Origin: Falciphora oryzae | Taxonomy: Eukaryota; Ascomycota; Sordariomycetes; Magnaporthales; Magnaporthaceae | NCBI GenBank assembly: GCA_000733355.1 | Contig: JNVV01000087.1 | Location: forward strand, 48,310 to 101,297 | Reading direction: 5' to 3' | DNA: 52,988 bases | Shown: positions 1 through 9,952 of the stretch, piece by piece | How positions within the stretch are numbered: position 1 is the first letter of the stretch | Layout of the letters: the number at the start of each line of letters is the position of its first letter | Notes under the pieces: model-generated | The model's input: only the letters and a program-made list of their open reading frames with translations | Told to the model about the DNA's origin: nothing | Databases searched by the model: none | Program-made: the position numbers and the translations under genes

Positions 1-1378
1 GTATTTATCCATAAAGTAATGGACTTCTTTAAAGGCCCCTTGTGAGCTGTCGGGGGCCGTGCTTAAAAAGCCGTTAGCCGCCGAGGTGTTATCGAGGCAC
101 AAGTGGAAAGTGCAGTTGCGGAAGCTCCGAACGGCTTTACGGAGGCCCATCCGGCCCCCTTCCGCTTCGCCGTCGAACACTTCCGCCGGGTGCGCCAGCC
201 GGCCGTGCCCGGAAAGTTTGCGTTGGCCAGCTTGGTGGATTACCCAGCCGTAACCAACTGCCCCGTTTTCCGCTTTAGACCCGTCGCTATATACTATAAC
301 GTCGGTAGGGGGGAGGGTGCGAAGCCACGCCATAAATGCTTTTGCGGCTGCTTGCTTTTCTTGTATAGCCACCGTGAGCCCCGTATATCTATAGGGGAGG
401 TACGCCGGGCGGGTGCACGCCGGAAGGAGTCCGGCCGTCCTTTGCAGCGAGGTCGTAAGCCTGCCAGGCAGGCCTGCCCTAGGTCCCCGGGCGTTGAAAA
501 TCGGCTTGGCCGCTGCGGCCAGGGGGTGATCCTCCGGAACCGTCTGTATGCGGGCCGCAAAACGGAGGCGGGCTTGTTCCAAAAGCGCCTCGGCGCCAGG
601 AATGCCAGATTCGTAGTGCAAGGCGTTTATCGGTATGGTTTTCCAAGATGGTGCCACTGCCCGGAGGGACGCTTGTAGGGCTTTATCGACCCGTTCGACT
701 AGATGGCCTTGCCGGGTACTTTGCTGTTGTGCCGGCTTGTACGGGTGTGGTTTGGTTTTGCCCCTATACCACACTTCGGCCCCGTATAAAGCCGTAGGGA
801 TTATAACCGTTATAACGGCTTTGTGAACCGAATGTGCCGGTATCCCCGCTATCGAGTTCGTAAGCCCCCGGAGGTGGTTGGCAACGCCTTGGGCTTTTGC
901 AACCCTATGGTTGACGTGAGGGCCAAAATTAAGCCGTTGATCGAAAAGGACCCCTAACCACCGTAAAGCTTTTGTAGCTTGTTGTATGGTAAGGCCTTCC
1001 GCTGTAACCGCTGGGGTTATGGGATTTCTTTGCCTGGAAAAATGCATAAGTTCGCACTTCCCCGGGTCGAAAGCAACCTTATTAGCCTTTCCCCAACGTA
1101 GGATTTCCGTAACCGCAGCCCCTGCTTTACGGGAGCACTCCTCCGGGGTGCCTCCTGTTACGCAAATGCCTATATCGTCCGCATATCCGTACCTGACCGC
1201 TTTTGCTTTGGGTAGGATTTCGGCCATATAAAGCATAAATAGGACCGGTGATGCCGGTGACCCTTGGGGTAGCCCGCAGTCCGGGGAGAAAGGGGGAGCC
1301 GTAGCGTCTTCCAAACGCACATTAACCACCCTGTTTCCTGCGAAGGATGATACCCATCGTACGAGCGTTGGGTCCCAC
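1..1378 (-). mobile_element. Tad1-type LINE, RT and RNase H part, open frame running off the left edge
   Basis: The minus strand is open in one frame from about 1378 to base 1. It encodes the C-terminal half of a non-LTR retrotransposon ORF2. The RT part reads ...LPQGSPASPVLF (about 1270) followed by the catalytic YADD (about 1180). The RNase H part begins with YSDGSKAENGAVGYGW (about 250-290), has the expected acidic residues including LDNTSAA (about 75-95), and runs off the window. No stop or frameshift was seen, and the base composition is not AT-shifted, so this copy looks young or untouched by RIP. Its 5' side stops abruptly at 1376-1380, inside the RT just before the GWDP motif, where another LINE begins on the opposite strand. 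The copy is therefore 5' truncated, which is normal for LINEs. The RT and RNase H assignments are secure; the Tad1 clade is inferred from the RT-RNase H order and fungal host. Confidence 0.85.
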
Positions 1379-1380
1379 CC

Positions 1381-2283
1381 TATACAAGAAAAAGGACGAA
1401 TGGGTAAAAAAGGTGTTTAGAAACCAGGCAACGATCCGGAAACGGACATACGACGTGGTAATTAAAGGAGTAAAACAAATAACACTACCGGAAAACCTAA
1501 ACCAACTCACTCGTAACCTAAACGCCGAAAACCGAAACGCGGAAGTTAAATCGGTGCACGTATGGCCAGCCCGCACCCCCCACGGATACGCCATAGTACT
1601 AGCACGAATCGGGTCCGCAACCGCCGCGAACCAAGCTTACAAGCAAAAACTGGTAATACAAACGGAACTATTTAAATGCGAACCGTTTACACCAAACGCC
1701 AAAGCCACCCAGTGCTATAACTGCTACGAATGGGGGCACCAACAAAAGTTTTGCAAAAAACCGGGCCGCTGCCCGTACTACGGAAGACCGTAACACCAAA
1801 AAGGAGAAAGTTAATGCGACGCCCACCCCCAACATAACAAAGCCACACCCAAATGCGCAAACTGCGGCGAACCGCACCCGGCGTCAACCGGGGCTGCGAA
1901 ATAGCGCAACGGGCGATCGGGAAAGCGAGAAAAGCATACCAGAACCGGCCAAAGAGATTTATACTGGAAGGATCAGCCCCTAAACAAACAAAAGCCACCA
2001 CCACCTTCCCCATCTTCCAAACGCGCATACCCCCCGGCATCGGAGAACCACCGAGCCCCAGCAAAAGGCGCAAACAAAACTCGGACATAAACAACGATTC
2101 CCCAATCCGGTCCCCCGGCCGCCAAAGACCCGGCAAACCCCGCAAAAACTCGCAGCCACCCAAAGGCCGGACCGCTACACGACCGCCACTTATAACAAAC
2201 TACGCCCTTAAAACGAGCTTTCGGCTAGCCCAACCCCCAACTACAGCAAACGAACAAATCCAAGCAAAAGCAGCCGGAAGATA
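1381..2283 (+). pseudogene. LINE ORF1 (gag-like, zinc-knuckle) remnant
   Basis: The frame around 1381-1790 contains a CCHC zinc knuckle, CYNCYEWGHQQKFC (C-x2-C-x4-H-x4-C), near 1710-1755. A second cysteine cluster, PKCANCGE...HPAST (about 1845-1885), is followed after a frame change by RGCEIAQRAIGKARKAYQ (about 1890-1945) and RPKRF. This arrangement is typical of Tad1 ORF1 RNA-binding proteins. At least one stop (1791-1793) and one frame change interrupt it, and the natural N-terminus is missing because the element is cut at about 1379. The product would have bound the element's own RNA. It is non-functional here. Confidence 0.75.
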
Positions 2284-2468
2284 AGGACGAACACCGGCCC
2301 CGTTGGAGCCGCCACCCTTATCCGAGCCGTTACCGATTAGAGATAGCACAATCCCGTACGACGCATAAAAACGCCTATTAAAATCCCTATAGTAATAACA
2401 ATCCTATATTGGAATATGGGAAAAGGAAACGGAAAAAGAAATATACCGCTTTTCAGCAAAAAGGAATA

Positions 2469-2884
2469 ACGTGGTCCATCAGTGAGTGGATCACATCACT
2501 TCGTGGATCACCTGCAAACGCATACAAAGAAAGTCGGTGCACTTTGCGCAATTTACAGTAGAATTTCCTAAAAATTTAACCAGTTATTAGAAAAAATATT
2601 CCTTTCGCAAAAATATTTTTTGTAAAATTTTATACATTTTATACAGCGTATAATAATAAAATTTAATAAATATTATTTATTTTATTTAATTTTATTAAAA
2701 TATTTAACCCTAACTTTAATAAAATTTCGAAAAAAAAAAATTTTGCGAAAGAAATATTTTTAATAATAACTGGTTAAATTTTTAAGAAATTCCACTGTAA
2801 ATTGCGCAAAGTGCACCGACTTTCTTTGTATGCGTTTGCAGGTGATCCACGAAGTGATGTGATCCACTCACTGATGGACCACGT
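2469..2884. repeat. MITE-like inverted-repeat element, ACGTGG family, copy 1 (inside the LINE)
   Basis: A 416-bp palindromic element flanked by TA on both sides (2467-2468 and 2885-2886). The ends read ACGTGGTCCATCAGTGAGTG and its complement. The arms pair for about 100 bp and include a long match around 2500-2560 and 2795-2850. The centre is almost pure A/T. No coding capacity was seen. TA duplication with long terminal inverted repeats fits a Tc1/mariner-pogo-type non-autonomous element. It interrupts the decayed LINE, so it inserted later. Confidence 0.88.
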
Positions 2885-2949
2885 TACGATATAATAGCTA
2901 TATAAAAACCGGAACTAAACCGGCACGGAAACCCGAAAAAACCGGCCGG

Positions 2950-5900
2950 ATGCAATTACGAGCTAATATATTACCAAATAAACATAAAATCGAACGCAAC
3001 ACTATACGTCCACTAACGACTAAACCCGGCAACGTAGAAAAGCCGGAGCGGACACGACTAGGTAGCAATTACATTACAAACCCCAATAAGGAATATCGAC
3101 ATTTACTTAATATACTCGCCAAACCCCCGGGCACCAGGAAAATAGCATACCCCTTTAACCGAAATCGAAACAATACCGCCTCGGAACCACGCCGTACTAG
3201 TAAGGGATTTTAACATGCACTACCCAATATAGGACATGCACAATCGGGAAAACGCCAAATCCGAACTACTATTCGCGCTAACGCACCGGTAGCGGCTCGA
3301 ATTAACAACGCCTTACGGGAAAATAACAAAAAAAAGGTTCGGCGAACGAAAAAGCACCATCAACCACGCGTAAATATCCGATATTTTAGCTGTTAAATAC
3401 AAAAGCAAAAACGACGAAATAAGGGGGTCGGACCACCACTTTCAAATGATTTCGATCGATTGCGGAGCGGAGCCGTTCTGTAAAAAGAGGGCAAAAAAAT
3501 GGGTGTGGAAAAAGGTTAATACCAACCTTAAAAACGACAAAAAAAAGGCGCTGCAACTAGCTAAACAATACATCGAAATCAAGGACATAAAAACGCCAAA
3601 CGATATAAACAACCAGGTGGATACACTAATAAACCAACTAACCCAAATCGCTAACGAGCTGGCACCGAAACGAAAAACCACAACAAATTTCAAACAAATA
3701 CCGTATTAAAACTCAACGCTTACGAAACTAGCCAAGGAAATAAAGCGGTGCCAACGCGCACACACACGGCTAAAAATACAAAAAAGCTACAAAGAACTAA
3801 AAGCAGCTAACAAAGCCTTTATTAAGGAAAAAAGGAAAGCCTCCAACGCACACTGGAAGGAGTTCATTAGGGAGGCGTTAAAAAAACAGGATCTAAAACC
3901 TGTTTTTTAGAACATCGAACGATGGGCGAAACTACGGAGCCACAGGAGACGGGACCCAACCAGGTTACCGGATTTAAACCGGCCTAGAGAAGGAAACCAA
4001 AAGCCAGCGAACTCCCACGCTAACAAGGCCACAGTTCTAGCAGCCAAGTTCTACCCCAACCAGGTTACCGGACCTAAACCGGCCTGGAGAAGGAAACTAA
4101 AGGCCAGCGAACTCCCACGCTGACAAGGCCACAGTTCTAGCAGCCAAGTTTTACCCCAACCCGGAAACGGACCTGACAAACGTCGGGGACACCACGTTCG
4201 AAAATCACACCTTTACCAACCCATTTCCAATCAATTACCGAATGGACCCTAAAGGAAACGAAATACTAGCGGCCTTAAAAAAACCCGGAATTAAAAAGCC
4301 TTGGAAGCGGATAACCTACCGAACGGACTATTAAAAGCGTACGGGGAACCATGCTGGGAAGCTATATCCAAAATAGCTAACGCTAGCTTCGAACTTAAGT
4401 ACTTCTTAAAGCGTTTCCGAAACGCACTAACGGTGGTACTCCCCAAAGGGGGGAAAAATACGGAAAATAGAAAAACAGCAGGGGGGTAGCGACCGATCGC
4501 ACTCCTTTCGTCTATATCCAAAGTTATAAAAGCGATCGTAAAAACACGGATCGCAACCGAGGCGGAAAAAAGAGGATTATTGCCGGAAGGGCAAATGGGC
4601 AATAAAAGGAAACGCAACACCGAGCTCGCTATTAAACAAATGATAAACACTGTAATAACGGCGTAAAACCACGGCGCTACAGCTTCGCTACTACAGCTCG
4701 ACCTATCAAAAGCATTCGATAACGTCAACCACACCAGACTTTTCGATACCTTACGAAAACAAAGATTCCCGCCAAAAACAGTTAAGTGGATTAAAAGCTA
4801 GCTGATAGGTAGGACGGCCCGGCTCCGGTTCGATAAAGATACGTTTACGCCCATACAAATAACAGCAGGAGTACCACAAAGCTCACCACTTTCACCCATA
4901 CTATTTATCCTATACATCGCGTCGCTTTACGACAAATTGGAAAAAATACCAGGGATAACGGTGGTTGGCTTCGCTAACGACACTAACCTTATAGTAATAG
5001 GGGGAACTATAGCGGAAACGGCCCGGCTGCTAGAACAGGCTTAAGATACGTACCAGATATGGGCAAAAAAGATAAAAATAACGTTTAACGCGGCCAAAAC
5101 CGAGCTATTCCATTTTACCAAAACCCTAGACCGGACCCGGGTCCGCACCGGAAACACACAAATGCAATTAACGCTATCGGCGAAATTTTTAAAAATTTGG
5201 CTAAACCATAAGCTAAACTTTAACGCCCATACCAAATAAGCAAAAGGCAAACAAAAAAAACAGCAGCTTACGGTAATAAAACTCGCGGCGGTAACGTAGG
5301 GAAGCAGCTTCGCACGCGCGAAACAGCTGTACGCGGTCGTATGCCGCAATGCATTAGCTTATAAAGCGGCAGCCTACCACCTACTAACGGAACCCCAAGG
5401 TCGGCCCCGGGGCGCAGCTAAAAAAATAGCGAAAAAACAAAAAGCATATTTTAAAATAGTAGCTAAAGCTTACAAAGCAACCTCGCTAGCACACCTCGAA
5501 ACAGAAACCCACGTACCGCCCTTAAACTTATACTTAAACGAAAAGGTTATAAATACGGAAAATAAATAAAAAAAAACCGGGATAACGTAACGCATTAACA
5601 AAATGATAGCGAAAATAGCGGACCGTTTCCAAAAACTCGGCTACAAAAAACGAAAAAAAAAGCCCCACCCCCAAAGCGGATAAGCGAAAAAAAAGTGGGC
5701 AGCACGATAAAACCGGCCCGAAACAGCGCCAAAACCGAAACAAACACCCGCCCCCTACGGAAAGGATTAGAAATCCAAACACAAGCACGCAAAGCGTTAA
5801 AACCCTAACGTAACAATGGAATAGAAATTAAAAATGGCTAACATAACGGCAACAACGAAAAAAGCAAACCGGTACAAAACCGCGTACCCAACGGACAACC

Positions 5901-6330
5901 CCCTATTTACGGAAAAAATGGTCAAATACCACGAAAAGATACCAAAAGCACATAACTCGGTAGCAATCCAAATTAAAACGGAAAAATTAAAGCTAAATTC
6001 GTTCCTATTTAGCAAAGGCGTGCCTGACGCGGCGACGCCACTATGCGAATATAGTAGCGGATAAAAGGAAATAACGTAGCACGTATTAACCTAATGCGCC
6101 CAATAGGACAGGCAGCGGGAAAGCACCGGGTTAACGCAAGCAAATAGCCGGAAAGCGTATTTCAAATTGTGGGAAACAGGGGGCATACCGTTTAAGGAAA
6201 TGGCACGCATAATGTTTCGCACAAAAAGACTATTAAATTTTAAGGCGGCTAAAAAGGCAAAAAAAAAACGCATAAAAAGAAAAGAGGAAAAGCAACGCTA
6301 CCGAACCAAAAACGAACCGAACCAAAGAAG
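2950..6330 (+). pseudogene. LINE ORF2 remnant (endonuclease, RT, RNase H end)
   Basis: Endonuclease traces are the RDFNMHYP box (about 3208-3232) and GSDHHF (about 3427-3444), the APE-type DNA-nicking domain. The RT region (about 4490-5040) keeps LLQLDLSKAFDNV, GVPQSSPLSPILF and FANDTNL; the usual PQGSP and FADD are changed to PQSSP and FAND. The C-terminal segment with FLFSKGVPDAATPLCEY (about 6003-6055) is the zinc-type end typical of RNase H-bearing Tad1 elements. Many in-frame TAG/TAA codons replace tryptophans. A 100-bp tandem duplication lies at 3954-4153. The product would have nicked target DNA and reverse-transcribed the element; it is clearly dead. Confidence 0.78.
3954..4153. repeat. 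100-bp tandem duplication inside LINE ORF2
   Basis: Two adjacent copies with a period of exactly 100 bp: the string caggttaccgga occurs at 3961 and again at 4061, and the flanking sequence (cagccaagtt, gaactcccacgct) repeats with few mismatches. 100 is not a multiple of three, so the duplication shifts the old reading frame. Confidence 0.9.
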
Positions 6331-8140
6331 ACTATAAAAAAGCAAACGAAAGCACCATACCCGAAAAGCGAAAAGGAAAAGAAAACCACGCAAACACCAA
6401 CGCCACGCAACCGAATTGCTACAGGGGGAGAACCGAAGAAACTACTGAAAGGGGTTAGCAGGAGGACGACGAAACGTTAGCGACAAGATCGCGAGCGGAT
6501 ACTAAAAAAGAGCGACCAACCTAAACGCAAGCACCACGCGACTAAATGCAGCCCACATAGGTGAAGCCCTTAGTAGCTGGAATCACCATATTAGCAAAAC
6601 CGGAAACGGAGCGGAAAAGAGCAGGATAAAGAGCGTTACACACAGGCTTTGTAATAGCACCAACGCACAACACCGGCACCGTCGATGCCGTTAGCGAAAC
6701 GCTGAAAACAGCCAACGCACATTTTATACGAAGAACTAGGAAGTTAGAAAGGCGGAATAGGAAGGACAGCGGGGCGGCAAACATATACCATATCGTCGTA
6801 AAAGACGCAGTTGTTAGGGACCTCGACCGCCAGCAAATATTCCGATTAACTATACAAACGGTAGGGCTGGGAAAAAAAAAGGAAGTTAGCAACAAAATAG
6901 GGAAAGGAACGGAGCAAAGCCGCACCCACAGCTTTAACACGAAAGTCCTAAACGCCGTCGCCCGAGCCGCCGTCGCTTAAGCCGCTACCATCGTTTTCGT
7001 CCACAAACGGAAGGCGACTGCGAAAACAACTGCCACCGCTACTACCACTACTACCATTGCCATTAGCTGCAGCGGCGGGAGCGGCGCGGCCACCGCCCGT
7101 AGCTCCGCTACCGGGATTGCTACCGCAACCGCCACCACCACCACCGCGGGGAAATTTAAAAGTTTTATTTTTAAAAACTATGCTATAAAAAAACAGGAAA
7201 CGGAAAGGAAACGAGGCGCGAGCGAATAAAAACTTAAATGCAAGCAGAAAAAAAAGAAGCGCGGGCAAAAAGGTAAGACCGGAAACGGTAGTGAAAAAAA
7301 AGCGAAAAGGAAAAAGAAAGGAAAAAAAAAAGCCTTTTGTAATTAGGAAAAAAAAGGCCGGTGGAAACCCGGATCCGGAAGGAAATAAAGGGAAATTACC
7401 ACCAAAAACCACAACGCACAACAACGCAGCAACAAAAAAAAATCACCCAAATAACGCGATCTAAAAAAAGGGAGGCAATTAATAAAAAGATCAAATGCAA
7501 ACCACAAAAGCGGACCCGAACCGTACGCGAAATAACGGCCCCGGAAGCGGGCACCCACTAAAAACTAAATCACCCAAAATTACGAAGCAAAACGCTAAAC
7601 CCGGAGGGCCCGCCCGCGGCTAGGACCCGAAGCAAAGCCGGGCTAATTTACGCAAAAAAGCTATATTAAAGCGCCACAACACGAATACCAATACAAACAT
7701 TCCGCCACGAAAGCGAAACCCGATACTAAAGCGCTGCCCCGGTTAAGACCCGGAGCGGAGCCGGGCCAATTTACGCGGAAAAGCCACACCAAAACGCCAC
7801 AACACGAATACTAACACAACCGTTTCGCCACGAAGGCGAAACCCGGTACTAAAACGCTACCCCGGCGCAATACACCCTTATTCCCTTACGTACTTTCCTT
7901 TTGTTCCATTAATTATAAGGACGCTTCCACGACGGAACCTTTACGAGCAGTCGCATAAAAACAAGCAAACGGTACCACTATTTAACATAGCAGGACCGTA
8001 TACGAAAAGCAAATATGGTTTTTACTCCCAAGCTCCGAAGCGGGGGCAACACGCACCCAAGGACGAGTTTAAAGGTTTTTACATGTAAATACTACATAGT
8101 AGAAGCACCGAGGTTTTATATAAACATAACGGTAGTATGA
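6331..8140. other. A-rich repeat debris without a recognisable gene
   Basis: The plus strand stays A-rich and T-poor as in the LINE upstream. Short open stretches exist on the minus strand (6542-6940 and 6948-7424), but they are hydrophobic or Gly/Ala/Ser-rich and look like the complement of A-rich and (ccg/cca)-rich DNA rather than protein. A trinucleotide-rich patch lies at about 7040-7155. It may be the 3' part of the LINE or another decayed element. Confidence 0.6.
7615..7863. repeat. 123-bp direct repeat, two copies
   Basis: The unit beginning near 7615 (...gacccga agcaaagccgggc...) recurs 123 bp downstream (...gacccgg agcggagccgggc...). Both end in gcg/acgct.cccc. The copies differ mostly by transitions, so the duplication predates or accompanied decay. 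Confidence 0.85.
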
Positions 8141-8453
8141 ATATATATATTTAACTATATAACTAACCGATTTTATAATTATTTTTCCAAATTTTTATTA
8201 GCATTATTTTTAAGTGAGTTTTAAACACTGTGCAAAACACTGTGTGTAAATAGTAAATCACCTTAAAATAGTAATAATAAAAATGTGGAAAAATAATCAT
8301 AAATTCGGTTATATAGTTAAATATAACATATTAAATTTTCATGGAATTTTATTAAAAACTGGTGGATTTAACCGGGGGGTCGAAAACGGCGTTTAGTATG
8401 GGATTTTGAAGTGACCCACGAGCTGATTTGACCCACTCACTGATGAACCACGT
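8141..8453. repeat. ACGTGG-family inverted-repeat element, left end missing
   Basis: The right terminus is complete (...cactgatgaaccacgt then TA at 8454-8455), with the subterminal motif gtttagtatgggatttt seen in other copies. The internal arms pair (about 8141-8215 with about 8265-8325) around a centre carrying two cactgtg-like words. The distal left arm is absent, so this is a truncated copy. Confidence 0.75.
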
Positions 8454-8455
8454 TA

Positions 8456-8594
8456 TACTTAAATATAACGTGTTAAATTTTAGTAAAATTTAACTATAAA
8501 TTGGGCGAGTTATTTAATTAAAAAAAAACCGCGTTTAGTATGAGATTTGGAGTGACCCATTCGCTAATATGACCCACTCGGTGATGAACCACGT
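8456..8594. repeat. ACGTGG-family single right arm
   Basis: A single terminal arm ends in gatgaaccacgt followed by TA (8595-8596). It carries the family word gcgtttagtatgagattt (about 8532-8549) and repeats the subterminal tgacccactc pattern of the copy to its left. No matching left arm was found, so it is a solo arm left by rearrangement next to 8141-8453. Confidence 0.7.
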
Positions 8595-8596
8595 TA

Positions 8597-8809
8597 ACGA
8601 TTTTTTGGTTTTTTTGGTTTTTTGCTAAAATTTTTCTAAAGATTGAAAGCCTTGCATTAAAAAGGAAGCATACGAAAAGAATTTGTATTATTTAAAACCG
8701 TATCCATATTAATTTGTTTTTGCTATCCTGCCTTTGGCGTTGATATATTTTAGAAAAAAGTTGAGCAAAAAACCAAAAAACCAAAAAACCGTTAGTCTAG
8801 GACAGGCCC
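8597..8809. repeat. PIF/Harbinger-like MITE, left end truncated (second copy at 44236)
   Basis: The sequence from acgattttttgg to ggacaggccc matches the complete element at 44236-44464 almost base for base, including the (ggttttttt)n start and the cctttggcgttgatata core. The left terminal 15 bp or so are missing, and the ACGTGG-type arm abuts at a TA. The right end is followed by taa, consistent with a 3-bp TAA target. Confidence 0.82.
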
Positions 8810-8832
8810 TAAAAAACCATTTTGTATTGAAC

Positions 8833-9663
8833 AGCCCCTAGCATGTGCCCGGTTTTCCTCGCGGAAGGGGCTAGACACGCGGCTGTGGCGTCTGAGGACC
8901 GCGCTCTCGGAGGCGCCCGGTTTGCGTGTTGGTGGCGCCCGCTTCGTTGCGCGAGTACTTGAGCAGCGATATCTCCTCACATTGTTCTATCAAGCGAGAA
9001 AGCTGTACAAAGCGTGGGATTCCCAAACGGGCCGGGGCCCGCATGACTGGAAGCGGAGGCTGCTGGATCTGCTGCCCTGGATACCCAGCGGAGATCGTTT
9101 CCCGTCGCAATGGCCCGAGGGTGTTGGGGGCTTATGGGGGTCCGATCTGTGGTCCGGTGCCCAGAGGACATGGGAAAGGCCGTTTGACCAATGGATGGTC
9201 GCCGACCGAGAACGAGGATGAAAAAGAAGATGAGTCTCTTCGTTTTCTTCCCGGTACGCGTATTCTTCCCGTCCTCGGGACGCTGCTCCTGCGGGAGTAT
9301 CGAGACGAGATGTCGGGAAAGAAGCGGACTGCGCAAGCATCACCATCCGCTGGTTCATCATCGAAAGAGTCTCACCCCGAGATTGATGAGAGCCATGAAG
9401 AGAGTTCGGTGGCCTCTGAGTCCACGTCATCGTCGGAAAAGGACTATAGCAACACTGGCGGCGAGACGGAAGACTACGACACAATACTCGTCCTGGAAAC
9501 CCGGTTGGAGATGGCAAAAGCAATCTCCTTCGACCCCGGCGACGAGCAAGAGTGGCTCTCACTCGCCGATTATGTCTCCAAGGACCCTGAGTGGGTATTG
9601 TCAGCGGGTTCGGAGAAGTTGATGACTATCACCGAGAAGCTCAACAAACACGAGCCCGAATGA
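8833..9663 (+). pseudogene. 5'-truncated hypothetical gene remnant
   Basis: Two coding-looking frames follow each other. The first (about 8833-9218) encodes a segment rich in W, R and L, with YLLTLFYQARKLYKAWDSQ and DLLPWIPSGDRFPSQWPEG, and ends at a TGA at 9219-9221. The second frame (to a TGA at 9661-9663) holds a Ser/Glu/Asp-rich acidic stretch beginning MSGKKRTAQASPSAGSSS (ATG at 9310), then SFDPGDEQEWLSLADYVSKD and the C-terminus. They could be joined by an intron of unclear borders or separated by a frameshift. No start or upstream exon is present, because the repeats at 8141-8809 lie directly 5'. A possible acceptor gaacag occurs at 8828-8833. I do not recognise the family. It is either a gene cut by transposon insertion or a gene starting at the internal ATG. 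Confidence 0.45.
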
Positions 9664-9952
9664 CATTGAAACTGAATCTAGCCGCGACGGTTCAGGGAGT
9701 GTACAGGGAAAAGATGCGATAATCCCGTTTATTCTCTTCATAATTGGTGAAGCTAGTGCGTGTAATTGAAAGCTTGCTGTTGCTACCAGGTTGTCGCTAA
9801 GGGTGCCAGACCGTGAAGATTCCTGGCAAATGAGACCGTGGAAAAAGCTTGCTTTGACTTTAACACTGCAAGTAAAGACTTGACACACCATCTTCACTTC
9901 ACTTTTCAACTCTGCCCTGATTTTTACACACCGCCTGCTTGCTGGTATTATG

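Larger units (their letters stand above)
1379..6330 (+). mobile_element. Decayed Tad1-type LINE (ORF1 and ORF2), carrying a nested element
   Basis: This is a plus-strand non-LTR retrotransposon lacking its 5' end. It shows in order a gag-like ORF1 with zinc knuckles (1381-2283), a nested inverted-repeat element (2469-2884), then ORF2 with remnants of endonuclease (about 2950-3480), RT (about 4480-5040) and the C-terminal RNase H/zinc region (to about 6330). The sense strand is strikingly A-rich and T-poor. Stops sit where tryptophan is expected (tgg to tag or taa), and the RT catalytic box reads FAND instead of FADD. These are G-to-A changes on the sense strand, as expected from RIP acting on the other strand. 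The element cannot be autonomous. The 3' boundary is uncertain because the flanking sequence is equally A-rich. Confidence 0.8.

Noticed and set aside
1322..2163. Minus-strand open frames at 1322-1594 and 1687-2163
   Set aside because: They are the complement of the plus-strand LINE ORF1 with its zinc knuckles, and have no motifs of their own.
1..2300. Twin-priming inversion within one LINE insertion
   Set aside because: The inverted part is 3' (RT, RNase H) to the sense part (ORF1) and the decay levels differ, so it is two insertions.
6542..7424. Hydrophobic and Gly-rich minus-strand frames resembling membrane or cell-wall proteins
   Set aside because: Their composition follows from the A-rich and triplet-rich plus strand. 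No start context, splice signals or family motifs were seen.
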